Origin: Akkermansia sp.
GTDB taxonomy: Bacteria; Verrucomicrobiota; Verrucomicrobiia; Verrucomicrobiales; Akkermansiaceae
Reading direction: 5' to 3'
Assembly: GCA_030536145.1 (NCBI GenBank)
Contig: JAUNQN010000027.1
Location: 1 to 38,040 of the forward strand
Length of the DNA: 38,040 nt
This document shows, piece after piece, positions 24,665 to 33,611 of this stretch. How positions within the stretch are numbered: position 1 is the stretch's first letter; the number at the start of each line of letters is the position of its first letter. The notes below the pieces were generated by a model, which was not told the origin of the DNA, ran no database searches, and saw nothing but the letters and a program-made list of their open reading frames with translations. The position numbers and the translations under genes are program-made.

Positions 24665-26977
24665 TTATCGGTTGTCGTCGTCGGAGCCGTCCGCTGGGTA
24701 GGCGGGGGGCTGGTCGTCCGGGGTGGCAAGCTCTGAGTCCGGGTCTGAGGGCAGGTCCGGGGGCAGCTCACGGCTGGGCGGGGTGGACATGGTGCCGGTT
24801 TCCAGCAGCTCTGCCACCTGCGTGCCGTTCAGGGTCTCATACTCCAGCAGCTTCTCTGCAATGAGCACCAGCTTGTCACGGTTGTCACGCAGGATATTGA
24901 GGGCGCGGCGGTAGTTCTCTCCCACAATGCGCTGGATTTCCTCGTCGATGATCTGGGCGGTGTGCTCAGAGAAGTTGCGGGTGGTCTGGGACATGTCTCT
25001 CGCCAAGAACACCTCGTTGTGGCTGGTGCCGTACTCGATGGGGCCGAGCTTCTCGCTCATGCCGTACACGCAGACCATCTTGCGGGCCACGGCGGTGGCC
25101 TGCTGGATATCCCCGCGGGCGCCGCCGGAGATGTCTCCCAGGATAACCTGTTCCGCGCAGCGGCCGCCCATGGCCATCACGATGTAGTCCAGCAGGTCGT
25201 TCTTGTACTCGCTGTGCTGGTCCTCGTCCGGCAGCATCATGGTGACGCCGAGTGCCGGACCGCGGGGAACGATGGTGACCTTGTGCAGGGGCAGGGACTT
25301 GGAGAGGTTGGTCTTGAGCAGGCAGATGGCATGGCCCACCTCATGGATGGCGGTCATGTACTTCTCCTTGTCGGAGATTTCCAGGGAGCGGCGCTCACGG
25401 CCCCAGCGCACCTTCTCGCGGGCGTCCTCCAGGTCCTCCTGGGTGACGGCGGGGGCGTTCTTGCGTGCGGCGATGAGGGCGGCCTCGTTGATGAGGTTGG
25501 CGAGCTCTGCGCCGGAGAACCCGGTGGTGGCGCGGGCAATGGGCTTGAGGTCCGTATCCGGGGAGAGCTTGATCTTGCGGGCATGCACCTTCAGGATCTG
25601 CTCCCGGCCGCCGGCATCCGGCAGGTGTACGATGACCTGGCGGTCAAAGCGGCCGGGGCGCAGCAGGGCGGGATCCAGCACGTCCACGCGGTTGGTGGCG
25701 GCTATCACGATGACGTTCTCGTTCGCGGTGAAACCGTCCATCTCCACCAGCAGGGCGTTCAGGGTCTGCTCGCGCTCATCGTGGCCGCCGCCCACGCCGT
25801 GGCCGCGGTGGCGCCCCACGGCGTCAATCTCGTCGATGAAGATAAGGCAGGGGGAGTGCTTCTTGGCCTCGGCAAACATGTCTCGCACGCGGCTGGCGCC
25901 CACGCCCACAAACATCTCCACGAAATCAGAGCCGGAGATGGTGTAGAAGGGCACGCCGGCCTCACCGGCGATGGCGCGCGCCAGCAGGGTCTTGCCCGTG
26001 CCGGGGGAGCCCACCATGAGCACGCCCTTGGGGATGGTGGCGCCCAGGTTGCGGAATTTCTTGGGATTGCGCAGGAACTCCACAATCTCCCACACCTCCT
26101 CTTTGGCCTCGGACACGCCGGCCACGTCGTTGAAGGTTACGGGATTGCTGCCGGGCTCCAGCAGGCGGGCGCGGCTGCGGGAGAATTTGGCCGCACCGCC
26201 GGGGCCGCCGGAGGCCTGCACGCGCAGGAAGAAGAAGAGCAGCACCACCAGCAGGATGATGGGAATGCCGTTCACCAGGATGGAGCCCCAGGAGTTGTTG
26301 TCCACGCGGTAGGAGATGCCGTTGCCCAGCAGCTCCTGTACGCGCTCACCCTGGAACATGCGGTTGAACTCCACCTTCACAGGCTCCACGTCCTTCTGCG
26401 TGAGCTTGCCCTTGGCGGGCGGCACGGGCAGGCGGTACTCACCCACTATCATGGGCGTGGAGGGCGTGACCTGCACAATGACCGGGGGAACCGGGGTGGT
26501 GAGGATGCGGCCTTCCTCTCCCAGGCGGGAGAGCTCATCCGTGCTGCGCAGGCAGAGCGCCTTGTCCAGCGCGGGAATGGCGCTGCCCGGGTCCGCATAG
26601 GTAATGCCGTAGCGGTTGCACAGCTCCCGCACGGCATCGGAATCCGTGAAAGGCATGTAGAAAGTGGCCTTGGTGAACTTGGGGGCCTGGCGGTAGCGGT
26701 AGGCGGTGATGGTGCCCTCGCTGCTGCCGTCGCTCGTCAGCACCTCGATGGGGAAGTGCTTCTGGTCGTTCTGGACAATCAGCCCCTCCCGGTATTCCTT
26801 CTGGAAGGCATCCAGCTTCAGCGGCTGGGCAGCCGGGGCCAGCGCGCCGTCGAACACGAAGGCTACCAGCAGGATGCCGGCAATGATGGCCATCAGGATC
26901 ATCACGCCCCAGTTCGGCGAGGAACCGGGCGTGCGCGGGGTGGGGGGAAGATTCTTGTCAGGGTCTGTTTCTGCCAT
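24665..26977 (-). CDS. ftsH: ATP-dependent zinc metalloprotease FtsH
   Basis: FtsH is the membrane-anchored AAA+ protease that degrades unneeded or misfolded membrane and cytosolic proteins. The 770-residue protein is longer than Escherichia coli FtsH (about 640) because of a longer periplasmic part and C-terminus. Visible parts are a membrane helix near residue 25-45 ([18 protein letters not shown]), a second near 230-250 ([11 protein letters not shown]), Walker [13 protein letters not shown] (about 317), Walker [13 protein letters not shown], the second region of homology with [20 protein letters not shown], and the protease site HEVGH (about 543). A Pro-rich, acidic C-terminal tail is added. 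A possible promoter lies just upstream, and the RelA/SpoT-domain gene precedes it by 83 bases. Confidence 0.97.
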   Translation of the reverse strand: MAETDPDKNLPPTPRTPGSSPNWGVMILMAIIAGILLVAFVFDGALAPAAQPLKLDAFQKEYREGLIVQNDQKHFPIEVLTSDGSSEGTITAYRYRQAPKFTKATFYMPFTDSDAVRELCNRYGITYADPGSAIPALDKALCLRSTDELSRLGEEGRILTTPVPPVIVQVTPSTPMIVGEYRLPVPPAKGKLTQKDVEPVKVEFNRMFQGERVQELLGNGISYRVDNNSWGSILVNGIPIILLVVLLFFFLRVQASGGPGGAAKFSRSRARLLEPGSNPVTFNDVAGVSEAKEEVWEIVEFLRNPKKFRNLGATIPKGVLMVGSPGTGKTLLARAIAGEAGVPFYTISGSDFVEMFVGVGASRVRDMFAEAKKHSPCLIFIDEIDAVGRHRGHGVGGGHDEREQTLNALLVEMDGFTANENVIVIAATNRVDVLDPALLRPGRFDRQVIVHLPDAGGREQILKVHARKIKLSPDTDLKPIARATTGFSGAELANLINEAALIAARKNAPAVTQEDLEDAREKVRWGRERRSLEISDKEKYMTAIHEVGHAICLLKTNLSKSLPLHKVTIVPRGPALGVTMMLPDEDQHSEYKNDLLDYIVMAMGGRCAEQVILGDISGGARGDIQQATAVARKMVCVYGMSEKLGPIEYGTSHNEVFLARDMSQTTRNFSEHTAQIIDEEIQRIVGENYRRALNILRDNRDKLVLIAEKLLEYETLNGTQVAELLETGTMSTPPSRELPPDLPSDPDSELATPDDQPPAYPADGSDDDNR

Positions 26978-26998
26978 GGTCGTTCAGTGGTCGCATCT

Positions 26999-27004
26999 AT
27001 TCTA
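26999..27004 (-). promoter_or_regulatory. Possible ftsH -10 element
   Basis: On the minus strand TAGAAT (26999-27004) lies 21 bases before ATG 26977 in the 83-base gap after the RelA/SpoT-domain gene. No convincing -35 is seen, so ftsH may also be read from upstream. Confidence 0.3.
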
Positions 27005-27060
27005 GCGCAGTTCACTCCAACAATGAATGAGTTTTTGAGACATTATTGCGGAAAAGCATG

Positions 27061-28116
27061 TCAGCCTGCGCTTTCCATGATTTTGAGAAGTTTCTGCTTG
27101 AATTCCTTGAGGTCGGCAAAGTAGTTCGGGTAAGCCTTTTGCAGACGCTTGAGGGAGCCGGTCTTCACCAGCACAATCTGGCGGGTGGGTTCGTCCTGGC
27201 TGCGATGCTCCTCACGGGCGTAGCTCTCATACGCGAGCCGGTACTGCTGCACGGGGAAAAACTTCACCTGCACGGATTTCTCATACGTATCCAGCACCAG
27301 CACGGCATAGGAGTCCTTCTCCTTGGTGATGTGGGGGAGCTGGCGGGAAACGGCGGAAAAGAGCTGAATCTTGTCCATTACCCCCAGCTCCTGCACCATG
27401 GCGGAGATGGTGGAATGAATTTCCGCCGCAGCCAGCCCGCGGTGGCGGGGCAGCACGGGCTGCTGCTCCATGATGGCGTATGCGCTGGAAACCAGGGCAA
27501 AGAAGTCCAGCCAGCGGGTATTGCCCATGCTGGACTTGAAATGCTCACCCATGAAAGCCTCGAATGTTTCCACGGCGGTGGCCCACACATGCTGCAGGCG
27601 CGTGCGGAACTGCATTTCCACATGCAGGCCGTTATAATCCGGCTGCTCATGGTGGTAGCGGAACACCACATGCCGCCCGCGGTAGCCGGAGTCCTTGGGG
27701 GTGGCCACGTAGTCGTCTGTCCGCACTATCTTGTGGAGGAACTTGCCCTGCGGCCCGGAGTAGGCGGCGCAGATGCGGTCCAGCTCCTCCATATTGGCCG
27801 TGATGGTGCGTATGCCGCCGATATCCTGCATTCGGTTGAGCTGCATGCCGCGGAAACGCTGGAGCTTCTCCAGGATGGTGGGCAGGCGCTTGATGCGCTG
27901 CGCCACGATGGCGCCTTCCAGCCCCAATGCCTTCAGCCTGCGGCGCAGGGTGGCCTGGAATGTGTTCAGCGGTGCATAGTGCAGCAGACGGTAGTTGTTG
28001 AGAACAGCCAGTGCATCGGCACGCTCCTGCTCCGTCAAGGAGCCGGGGTCCTTGAGCTTCTCCCCGGCCCGCTTGACTTGGCTGTCGGTGTACTGGCGTG
28101 TCTCGAACGGTACCAT
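27061..28116 (-). CDS. RelA/SpoT-domain nucleotidyltransferase without a hydrolase domain
   Basis: The protein has 351 residues. The (p)ppGpp-synthetase-type domain spans about 50-200: VAQRIKRLPTILEKLQRF, MQDIGGIRTI, DDYVATPKDSGYRGRHVVF and the catalytic GLHVEMQFRTRLQHVWATAVE. The C-terminal 150 residues (WLDFFALVSSAYA, then a helical/beta region ending LKRLQKAYPNYFADL) are a conserved companion region of this COG2357-type family, as I remember it. No HD hydrolase, TGS or ACT domain is present. Related single-domain proteins are alarmone synthetases or, in the toxSAS group, toxins that pyrophosphorylate tRNA; sequence alone does not decide. It lies 12 bases after ribBA and upstream of ftsH, so it is embedded in a housekeeping run rather than an obvious toxin-antitoxin pair. 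Confidence 0.85.
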   Translation of the reverse strand: MVPFETRQYTDSQVKRAGEKLKDPGSLTEQERADALAVLNNYRLLHYAPLNTFQATLRRRLKALGLEGAIVAQRIKRLPTILEKLQRFRGMQLNRMQDIGGIRTITANMEELDRICAAYSGPQGKFLHKIVRTDDYVATPKDSGYRGRHVVFRYHHEQPDYNGLHVEMQFRTRLQHVWATAVETFEAFMGEHFKSSMGNTRWLDFFALVSSAYAIMEQQPVLPRHRGLAAAEIHSTISAMVQELGVMDKIQLFSAVSRQLPHITKEKDSYAVLVLDTYEKSVQVKFFPVQQYRLAYESYAREEHRSQDEPTRQIVLVKTGSLKRLQKAYPNYFADLKEFKQKLLKIMESAG

Positions 28117-28128
28117 CGGCGGGGTGCG

Positions 28129-29529
28129 TCAGATCATGTGGCCCATGCGGTCCCTCTTGGTCTCCAGGTAGTGCTTGTTGTCGGAGTTGGGGGGTATGGA
28201 GATGGGCAGGTGCTCCACCACATCCAGGCCGTGGCCGGCCAGGCCCACAATCTTGCGGGGGTTGTTGGTGAGCAGGCGCAGGTGGCGCACGCCCAGGTCA
28301 TGCAGGATTTGGGCGCCCACGCCGTAGTCCCGCAGGTCCGGGGCAAAGCCCAGCTCAATGTTGGCATCCACCGTGTCCAGCCCCTGTTCCTGGAGCTTGT
28401 AGGCGTGCAGCTTGGCAGCCAGGCCAATGCCGCGGCCCTCTTGGCGGAGGTAGAGGATGATGCCGCCCTCCCGCGCCACCTGTTGCATGGCGGCGTGGAG
28501 CTGGTCGCCGCAGTCGCAGCGGCGGCTGCCGAAGACATCGCCGGTCAGGCACTCGCTGTGCACGCGGCAGAGCACGGGTTTCTCCGGGTCAATCTCCCCG
28601 TGAACCAGGGCCAGGTGGGTCTGTCCGTCCACCTTGGAGTGGTAGGAGTGGCACATGAAATCCCCGTAGGCGGTGGGGAGTTTCACCACTTCCTCTTTCT
28701 CTATAAGCGTTTCCGTGCGCTGGCGGTAGGCGATGATCTGGGCCAGGGAGCAGGCTTTCAGCCCGTGCTGTTTCTGGAAGGAGCCCAGCTCACCCAGGCG
28801 GGCCATGGTGCCGTCGTCCTTCATGATTTCACAGCACACGCCCACGGGCTGCAGGCCGGCTATGCGCATGAGGTCCACGGTGGCCTCCGTGTGGCCGGCG
28901 CGGCGCAGCACGCCGCCCTCCCGCGCTTTCAGCGGGAAACTGTGGCCGGGCTGCACAAAGTCCTTGAGCGTGGCGTTCGGGTCCGCCAGTTTCAGGGTGG
29001 TGATGGAGCGCTCAAAGGCGCTGATGCCGGTGGTCACGCCCTCCTTGGCATCCACGCTCACGGTGAAGGCGGTGTGCAGCTTCTCCGTGTTGTGCTGGGT
29101 CTGCATGGGCAGGCCTATGGCATCCACGCGCTCCGGGGCCATGGGCACGCAGATAAGGCCGCGTGCGTGGGTGGCCATGAAGTTGATGTTCTGCCCGGTG
29201 GCAAACTGGCCGGCGCAGATGAGGTCTGCCTCGTTCTCGCGGCTGGGGTCGTCCGTCACCAGGATGATGCGGCCCATGCGCAGCTCCTCCAGCACCTCCT
29301 CCAGCGGGTGGTAGGTGATGGGGTCCACCCCGTCTGCCACCGGTACTTCCGGCTCTGCAGGGGTGGCGGGGGCAGGGGAGCAGCAGCCGCAGGAGCAGGG
29401 CTGTGCCTGTTCCTGCTGCAGTTCCGCGTGGGGTGTGGTGTCTTGGCCGGAGACGGCGGCATCACACTGGTTGATGAAGTCGTTCATATCGAACGTGCCG
29501 CCCTTGCCGGAGAATTCAATGGTACCCAT
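28129..29529 (-). CDS. ribBA: Bifunctional DHBP synthase / GTP cyclohydrolase II with an odd Cys-rich N-terminal extension
   Basis: RibBA makes both starting materials of riboflavin: 3,4-dihydroxy-2-butanone 4-phosphate from ribulose 5-phosphate, and the pyrimidine from GTP. The 466-residue protein shows the RibB half (DDPSRENEADLICAG, VQPGHSFPLKAREGGVLRRAGHTEA) and the RibA half with zinc Cys (RVHSECLTGDVFGSRRCDCGDQL) and RQEGRGIGL. Before RibB there are about 70 extra residues with PCSCGCCSP and a Pro/Ala linker. ATG 29529 is used because it lies 7 bases past the glnS stop; an internal Met (MNDFINQ) is an alternative that would keep the Cys cluster. No FMN riboswitch is seen and there is no room for one, so it is probably read with glnS. 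Confidence 0.93.
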   Translation of the reverse strand: MGTIEFSGKGGTFDMNDFINQCDAAVSGQDTTPHAELQQEQAQPCSCGCCSPAPATPAEPEVPVADGVDPITYHPLEEVLEELRMGRIILVTDDPSRENEADLICAGQFATGQNINFMATHARGLICVPMAPERVDAIGLPMQTQHNTEKLHTAFTVSVDAKEGVTTGISAFERSITTLKLADPNATLKDFVQPGHSFPLKAREGGVLRRAGHTEATVDLMRIAGLQPVGVCCEIMKDDGTMARLGELGSFQKQHGLKACSLAQIIAYRQRTETLIEKEEVVKLPTAYGDFMCHSYHSKVDGQTHLALVHGEIDPEKPVLCRVHSECLTGDVFGSRRCDCGDQLHAAMQQVAREGGIILYLRQEGRGIGLAAKLHAYKLQEQGLDTVDANIELGFAPDLRDYGVGAQILHDLGVRHLRLLTNNPRKIVGLAGHGLDVVEHLPISIPPNSDNKHYLETKRDRMGHMI

Positions 29530-29536
29530 GGCAGTG

Positions 29537-31216
29537 TTACTTCTGGCTTTTTGCCCAAGAGTCACGCAGGCCCACGGCACGGTTGAACACGGGGTGCTCC
29601 GGGCTGTGGTCGTAGCGGTCTGCCACAAAGTAGCCGGTGCGCTCAAACTGGCAGAGGAACTCGTTTTCCGCGGCAGCCAGGGCGGGTTCCACCACGGCGT
29701 CCGTAAGCACGGTCAGGGATTCTTTGTTCAGGGAGGCCAGGAAACCTTCCGGGTTGGCATCCGGGGCTTCGTCCTTGAACAGGCGGTCGTACAGGCGCAC
29801 CTCCGCCTTCACGCCGTACTTGGCGGAAACCCAGTGGATGGCGCCCTTGCACTTGATGCCCTCCGGCGGGTTGGCCCCCACGGTGCCGGGGATGATTTCC
29901 GCGCGCACATTGGTCACGTTGCCGTCGGCATCCGCCTCATAGCCCTGGCAAATCATGCAGTAGCCGCCGCGCAGGCGCACGCAGGCACCGGGGGAAAGGC
30001 GCTTGTACTTCTTGGGCGGCTCCACCATAAAGTCGTCTTGGTCAATCCACACCTCCTTGGTGAGCGTGATCTTGCGGTTGCCCAGCTCCGGCTTCTCCGG
30101 GTTGATGACCACCTCCACCTCTTCCTTGAAGTCGTCCGGCACGTTGGTGAGGACGAGCTTGAGGGGCTTGAGCACGGCCATGCGGCGCTCTGCATTGGTG
30201 TTCAGCTCCGTGCGCACGGCGTTCTCCAGGCGCGCCACATCGGTGTTGCCGTTGAACTTGGTGATGCCCACGCCCTCGCAGAAATCCACGATGGCCTTGG
30301 CCGGGTAGCCGCGGCGGCGCATGCCGCAGATGGTGGGCATGCGGGGGTCGTCCCAGCCGGCCACGTAGCCTTCCTCCACCATCTGGCGGAGCTTGCGCTT
30401 GCTCATCACGGTGTAGGTGATGTTCAGGCGGGAGAATTCACGCTGCTGCGGGCGGGCGGGCACGTTGCAGTTGTCTATCACCCAGTCGTAGAGCGGGCGG
30501 TGGTTCTCAAACTCCAGCGTGCAGAGGGAGTGGGTCACGTGCTCGTAGGCGTCCTCCAGCGGGTGGGCAAAGTCGTACATGGGGTAGATGCACCACTTGT
30601 TGCCGGTGTTGTGGTGGTGGTCGTAGGAGATGCGGTAGATGACCGGGTCGCGCATGTTCATGTTGGGGCTGGCCAGGTCTATCTTGGCGCGCAGCACGGC
30701 GGCACCCTCGGCAAACTTGCCGTCCTTCATGTCCTGGAAGCGTGCCAGGTTCTCCTCCACCGGGCGGTCACGGAAGGGGGAGGGCGTGCCGGGGTGGGTC
30801 AGGTCGCCCTTCTGCAGGCGCATGGTCTCGCGGTCCTGCTCATCCACAAAGGCCAGGCCCTTCTTGATGAGGTCCACGGCGCAGTCGTAGTAGAAATCAA
30901 AGATGTTGGAAGCCCAGTACAGGTGCTCGCCCCAGTCGAAGCCGAGCCAGTGGATGTCCTCCTGGATGGAGTTGACGAACTCCACATCCTCCTTGCAGGG
31001 GTTGGTGTCGTCGAAACGCAGGTGGCACACCGCGCCGCGGTCCGCGTACTCCTTGGCGATGCCGAAGTCAAGGCAGATGGCCTTGGCGTGGCCGATGTGA
31101 AGGTATCCGTTGGGCTCCGGGGGGAAACGGGTAATGGGGGCCTTGTAGTGCTTTTCCTCAAGGTCTGCCGCAATCCACTCGCGGATGAAGTCTTTCTTCT
31201 GCTCCTCGTTAGTCAT
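29537..31216 (-). CDS. glnS: Glutamine--tRNA ligase
   Basis: GlnS charges tRNA-Gln directly with glutamine. The 559-residue protein has the class I signature FPPEPNGYLHIGHAKAI (HIGH), the RFDDTNP motif typical of GlnRS, the KMSKS-like VMSKRKL, and a full anticodon-binding beta-barrel domain (EEVEVVINPEKPELGNRKITLTKEVWID). ATG 31216 is chosen over a Met at 31258 because a promoter -10 lies 7 bases upstream of it. Presence of GlnRS suggests that a GatCAB route is not needed for glutamine. The stop is 7 bases before ribBA, so the two are likely cotranscribed. Confidence 0.97.
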   Translation of the reverse strand: MTNEEQKKDFIREWIAADLEEKHYKAPITRFPPEPNGYLHIGHAKAICLDFGIAKEYADRGAVCHLRFDDTNPCKEDVEFVNSIQEDIHWLGFDWGEHLYWASNIFDFYYDCAVDLIKKGLAFVDEQDRETMRLQKGDLTHPGTPSPFRDRPVEENLARFQDMKDGKFAEGAAVLRAKIDLASPNMNMRDPVIYRISYDHHHNTGNKWCIYPMYDFAHPLEDAYEHVTHSLCTLEFENHRPLYDWVIDNCNVPARPQQREFSRLNITYTVMSKRKLRQMVEEGYVAGWDDPRMPTICGMRRRGYPAKAIVDFCEGVGITKFNGNTDVARLENAVRTELNTNAERRMAVLKPLKLVLTNVPDDFKEEVEVVINPEKPELGNRKITLTKEVWIDQDDFMVEPPKKYKRLSPGACVRLRGGYCMICQGYEADADGNVTNVRAEIIPGTVGANPPEGIKCKGAIHWVSAKYGVKAEVRLYDRLFKDEAPDANPEGFLASLNKESLTVLTDAVVEPALAAAENEFLCQFERTGYFVADRYDHSPEHPVFNRAVGLRDSWAKSQK

Positions 31217-31223
31217 GCGCGGG

Positions 31224-31252
31224 ATTCTACTCGTTTTTCCCAGTGCACGCAA
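31224..31252 (-). promoter_or_regulatory. Predicted glnS promoter, leaderless geometry
   Basis: On the minus strand TTGCGT (31247-31252), 17 bp and TAGAAT (31224-31229) end 7 bases before ATG 31216. This promoter could drive the glnS-ribBA-rel-ftsH-rsfS run. Confidence 0.5.
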
Positions 31253-31298
31253 GCACAAAGCATGTCACCCCCCGCACCGCAGGGCGGAAAATGTACGC

Positions 31299-31427
31299 TT
31301 ACTCGTACTTGTTGAGCATGCCGTAGATATCCTGCACGTCTTTCTGGGACTGGCGGGCAAGCAGGTAGGCGGCCACGGCCAGGCACACGGCACCGCCGAT
31401 GGGAAGCAAGAGGGCGAGTTTTTTCAT
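31299..31427 (-). CDS. Small single-pass membrane peptide, 42 residues
   Basis: This ORF of 42 codons plus stop begins MKKLALLLPIGGAVCLAVA and has one membrane helix, then a short soluble tail ending DIYGMLNKYE. It lies 18 bases after the MerR-type gene in the same direction and is probably its cotranscribed partner. The helix is clear and the codon pattern matches neighbouring genes, but no family is recognised and it may be nonfunctional. The gap of 82 bases to glnS holds the glnS promoter. Confidence 0.55.
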   Translation of the reverse strand: MKKLALLLPIGGAVCLAVAAYLLARQSQKDVQDIYGMLNKYE

Positions 31428-31445
31428 ATCGGTATGTGTATTGGG

Positions 31446-31934
31446 TTAGGATTCGGGGATATCGGGTTCCAGGCGGCCTTCGCCATCGCGCGCAAAGGGG
31501 AATTCCGCCACGCCCTCGCGGGTGAGGAAGGGGAAAGCCTCGTCCGGGTTCTCGCCGGCCTCGTACGCCTGCAGCGCCTGCCGGCAGCCGGCAATGGCAA
31601 ACTCCGCCATCTCCAGTCCGCGCTTGATTTCCTCCAGCTCCGCCAGCAGGTTCGCCTTGGCGTCCTCCAGCATTTGCAGGCGGTTGGGCAGGGATTCCGG
31701 GCCGCGCAGCGTCTCGTCGAAAAACACCTTGATTTGCGGCAGGGTGATGCCGGCCCGCTTCAGGCACAGGATTCCTTTCAGCGTGGCCACGCTGGCCGGG
31801 CCGTATATGCGGCGGCCGGATTCCGTGCGCTCTACATGGCGCAGCAGCCCCTCCTTCTCGTAATACCGCAGGGTATGGATGGAGAGGCCTGTCTTTTCAG
31901 CCAGGTCGGATATGCTGTAGTTGTTCTCTGTCAT
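31446..31934 (-). CDS. MerR-family transcriptional regulator
   Basis: The protein has 162 residues. The N-terminal winged helix-turn-helix is textbook MerR: YSISDLAEKTGLSIHTLRYYEKEGLL, then RRIYGPASVATLKGILCLKRAGITLPQIKVF. A long dimerisation coiled coil follows (LEDAKANLLAELEEIKRGLEMAEFAI). The C-terminal effector part has a single Cys after the coil and an acidic, Phe-rich tail. It lacks the multi-Cys metal site of MerR/CueR, so the effector is unknown. Its relatives answer to organic compounds or stress. ATG 31934 is used because a good promoter lies upstream. It is divergent from the GH16 gene. Confidence 0.9.
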   Translation of the reverse strand: MTENNYSISDLAEKTGLSIHTLRYYEKEGLLRHVERTESGRRIYGPASVATLKGILCLKRAGITLPQIKVFFDETLRGPESLPNRLQMLEDAKANLLAELEEIKRGLEMAEFAIAGCRQALQAYEAGENPDEAFPFLTREGVAEFPFARDGEGRLEPDIPES

Positions 31935-31952
31935 AGGCAGGGTTCGCCTCAC

Positions 31953-31981
31953 CATATACCATGCGCCGCGCGGATAGTCAA
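31953..31981 (-). promoter_or_regulatory. Promoter of the MerR-type gene
   Basis: On the minus strand TTGACT (31976-31981), 17 bp and TATATG (31953-31958) precede ATG 31934 with about 18 bases between the -10 and the start. The 17-bp spacer is normal, unlike the 19-20 bp at classical MerR-activated promoters. Confidence 0.55.
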
Positions 31982-32052
31982 GGGAAAAATGGAGCGCCGG
32001 CGCATGTTCGCGGGCGGAATGCGGTTTTTCGTTTTGCCTGATTCTTTTTGGG

Positions 32053-32081
32053 TTGCATTCTGCGGGGGAAAGGGGTAAAGC
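32053..32081 (+). promoter_or_regulatory. Weak promoter candidate of the GH16 gene
   Basis: TTGCAT (32053-32058), 17 bp and TAAAGC (32076-32081) end 8 bases before ATG 32090. A Shine-Dalgarno-like GGAAAGG just before the ATG speaks for a conventional leader instead. Confidence 0.25.
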
Positions 32082-32089
32082 GGAAAGGT

Positions 32090-32956
32090 ATGAACACTTT
32101 TTGCAAGATGCTGCTGCCGGTGGTGATGTGTTCCGTGGCCTTTGGCGCTGCGGACAAGGGGAAGGGTGCGCCGCCCAAGAAGCTGCCCGGCGGCTGGGTG
32201 TATGCCTGGGGAGACGAATTCAACGGCAAGAGCCTGAATACCAAGAAATGGGCGTATGAGCTGGGCACGGTGCGCAACAGGGGCGCCTCCCACGTGTACA
32301 CCAAGGAGGCCGTGGCCGTGACCGGCGGCAAGCTGGTCATTACCTCCGCCGCGAAAAAGACCAGGAACCCGGACTACAAGCCCGGGTCCGACAAGTGGCT
32401 GGAGAAGGAGGAGTACAAGCCGTACTCCAGCGGCTCCGTGACCACGCGCGGCGTGTATGAGTTCAAATGCCCCGGCCGCCTGGAAATCCGCGCCAAGGTG
32501 CCCAAGGCCAAGGGCGTGTGGCCCGCGCTCTGGACCATGCACGTGAACAAGTACAGCTGGCCCGCCAACGGGGAGATTGATATCTTGGAGCATATCTCCC
32601 AGGAGCCGGACAAGGTGTATTCCATCTTCCGCTGGGGCAAGGACGGCGGCTCCCAGGAGGCCAAGGTTATCCGCACCACCAATTTCCCGAACTATTCCAC
32701 CCAGTTCCACACCTATGTGCTGGAGTGGACGCAGGAGACCATGCGTATCCTGATAGACGACAAGGAGGTGGGCAGTATCAAGATGGACCAGGCCAAGTAC
32801 CCGGACGGCAACAACCCGCTGCTTTCACCGTGCTACCTGATCATGAACACGGCCATTGGCGGTCCCGGCACCTGGCCGGAGCAGCCGGATGCCGCACAGT
32901 ACCCCGTGAAGTTTGAAATAGACTACGTGCGGTACTACACCAAGCAGGGTTCCTGA
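32090..32956 (+). CDS. Secreted GH16 endo-glycosidase (mucin O-glycan or galactan type)
   Basis: The protein has 288 residues. A signal peptide (MNTFCKMLLPVVMCSVAFGAA) is followed by a single GH16 jelly-roll: WAGDEFNG-like start (VYAWGDEFNGKSLNTKKW), the RLEIRAKVPKAKGVWPALWTM strand, and the catalytic segment EIDILEHI at residues 162-167 with the nucleophile Glu162, helper Asp164 and acid/base Glu167. The family tail EIDYVRYY closes the domain. GH16 enzymes hydrolyse beta-linked galactans and glucans. In Akkermansia several act as endo-O-glycanases on poly-LacNAc of mucin, and that fits two GH110-like exo-galactosidases in this window. The substrate is inference. ATG 32090 is chosen for the signal peptide. 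The gene is divergent from the MerR-type regulator. Confidence 0.9.
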   Translation: MNTFCKMLLPVVMCSVAFGAADKGKGAPPKKLPGGWVYAWGDEFNGKSLNTKKWAYELGTVRNRGASHVYTKEAVAVTGGKLVITSAAKKTRNPDYKPGSDKWLEKEEYKPYSSGSVTTRGVYEFKCPGRLEIRAKVPKAKGVWPALWTMHVNKYSWPANGEIDILEHISQEPDKVYSIFRWGKDGGSQEAKVIRTTNFPNYSTQFHTYVLEWTQETMRILIDDKEVGSIKMDQAKYPDGNNPLLSPCYLIMNTAIGGPGTWPEQPDAAQYPVKFEIDYVRYYTKQGS

Positions 32957-32972
32957 TGCCGCCGGTGCCGGG

Positions 32973-33605
32973 TCAGGCCGGGAGTTGGCCGATGACCCGG
33001 CGCGCGGCGGCGGCTATGTCCGCCTGGCCCAGCAGCCAGGAGACAATGACCACGCGGCGCGCACCCGCGGCGATGACCTGCGGCAGGGTGGTGCCGTTGA
33101 TGCCGCCTATGCAGAACACGGGCATATCACCCGCCGCCTGCTGCACGGCCGCTATGTCCTGCAGGCCGATGGAGGGGCGGCCGGGCTTGGTGCCCGTGGG
33201 GAACAGGGGGCCGAAACCGATGTAGTCCGCGCCCTCTGCCAGGGCGGCGCGCGCCTGCTCCGGGCTGTGGGTGGAGCGGCCTATAATCATCTGCGGCCCC
33301 ACGATGGCGCGCACGGAATCCAGCGTGCCGCCGTCCTGCCCCACGTGCACGGCATCCGCGCCCAGCTCGGCGGCCATGTCAGGGTAGTCGTTCAGCACAA
33401 AGATGGCGCCGCCGCTGCGGCATTCCTGCTGCACCTGCACGGCCAGCTCCCGCACGGCGGGCAGGGGCAGCCCCTTGGCGCGCAGCTGGATGATACGCAC
33501 GCCGCCCGCTATCAGGGCGCAGGTGCGCTCCCGCACTTGCTCCGGGGCGGTGTATCCCATATCCACGATTCCGTACAGGCGGCAGGTCTTCAGCAGTGTT
33601 CTCAT
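32973..33605 (-). CDS. thiE: Thiamine-phosphate synthase
   Basis: ThiE joins the thiazole phosphate and the pyrimidine pyrophosphate to give thiamine monophosphate. The 210-residue TIM barrel shows VRIIQLRAKGL (pyrophosphate side), VLNDYPDMAAELGADAVHVGQDGG, IIGRSTHSPEQARAA and GADYIGFGPLFPTGTKPG, ending with FCIGGINGTTLPQVIAAGA. ATG 33605 is used rather than an upstream Met at 33734, which would add residues not in the family. It is divergent from a Thi4-type gene that supplies its thiazole substrate, giving a compact thiamine pair. Confidence 0.95.
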   Translation of the reverse strand: MRTLLKTCRLYGIVDMGYTAPEQVRERTCALIAGGVRIIQLRAKGLPLPAVRELAVQVQQECRSGGAIFVLNDYPDMAAELGADAVHVGQDGGTLDSVRAIVGPQMIIGRSTHSPEQARAALAEGADYIGFGPLFPTGTKPGRPSIGLQDIAAVQQAAGDMPVFCIGGINGTTLPQVIAAGARRVVIVSWLLGQADIAAAARRVIGQLPA

Positions 33606-33611
33606 GCCGCT

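Noticed and set aside
24962..29586. Long plus-strand frames opposite ftsH, the RelA/SpoT gene and ribBA (720 and 846 codons)
   Set aside because: Antisense shadows of highly conserved genes; compositions are His/Gly/Val-biased and no motif is visible.
31446..31981. MerR-type regulator controlling its own promoter through a long-spacer operator
   Set aside because: The promoter spacer is 17 bp and no dyad is visible in it.
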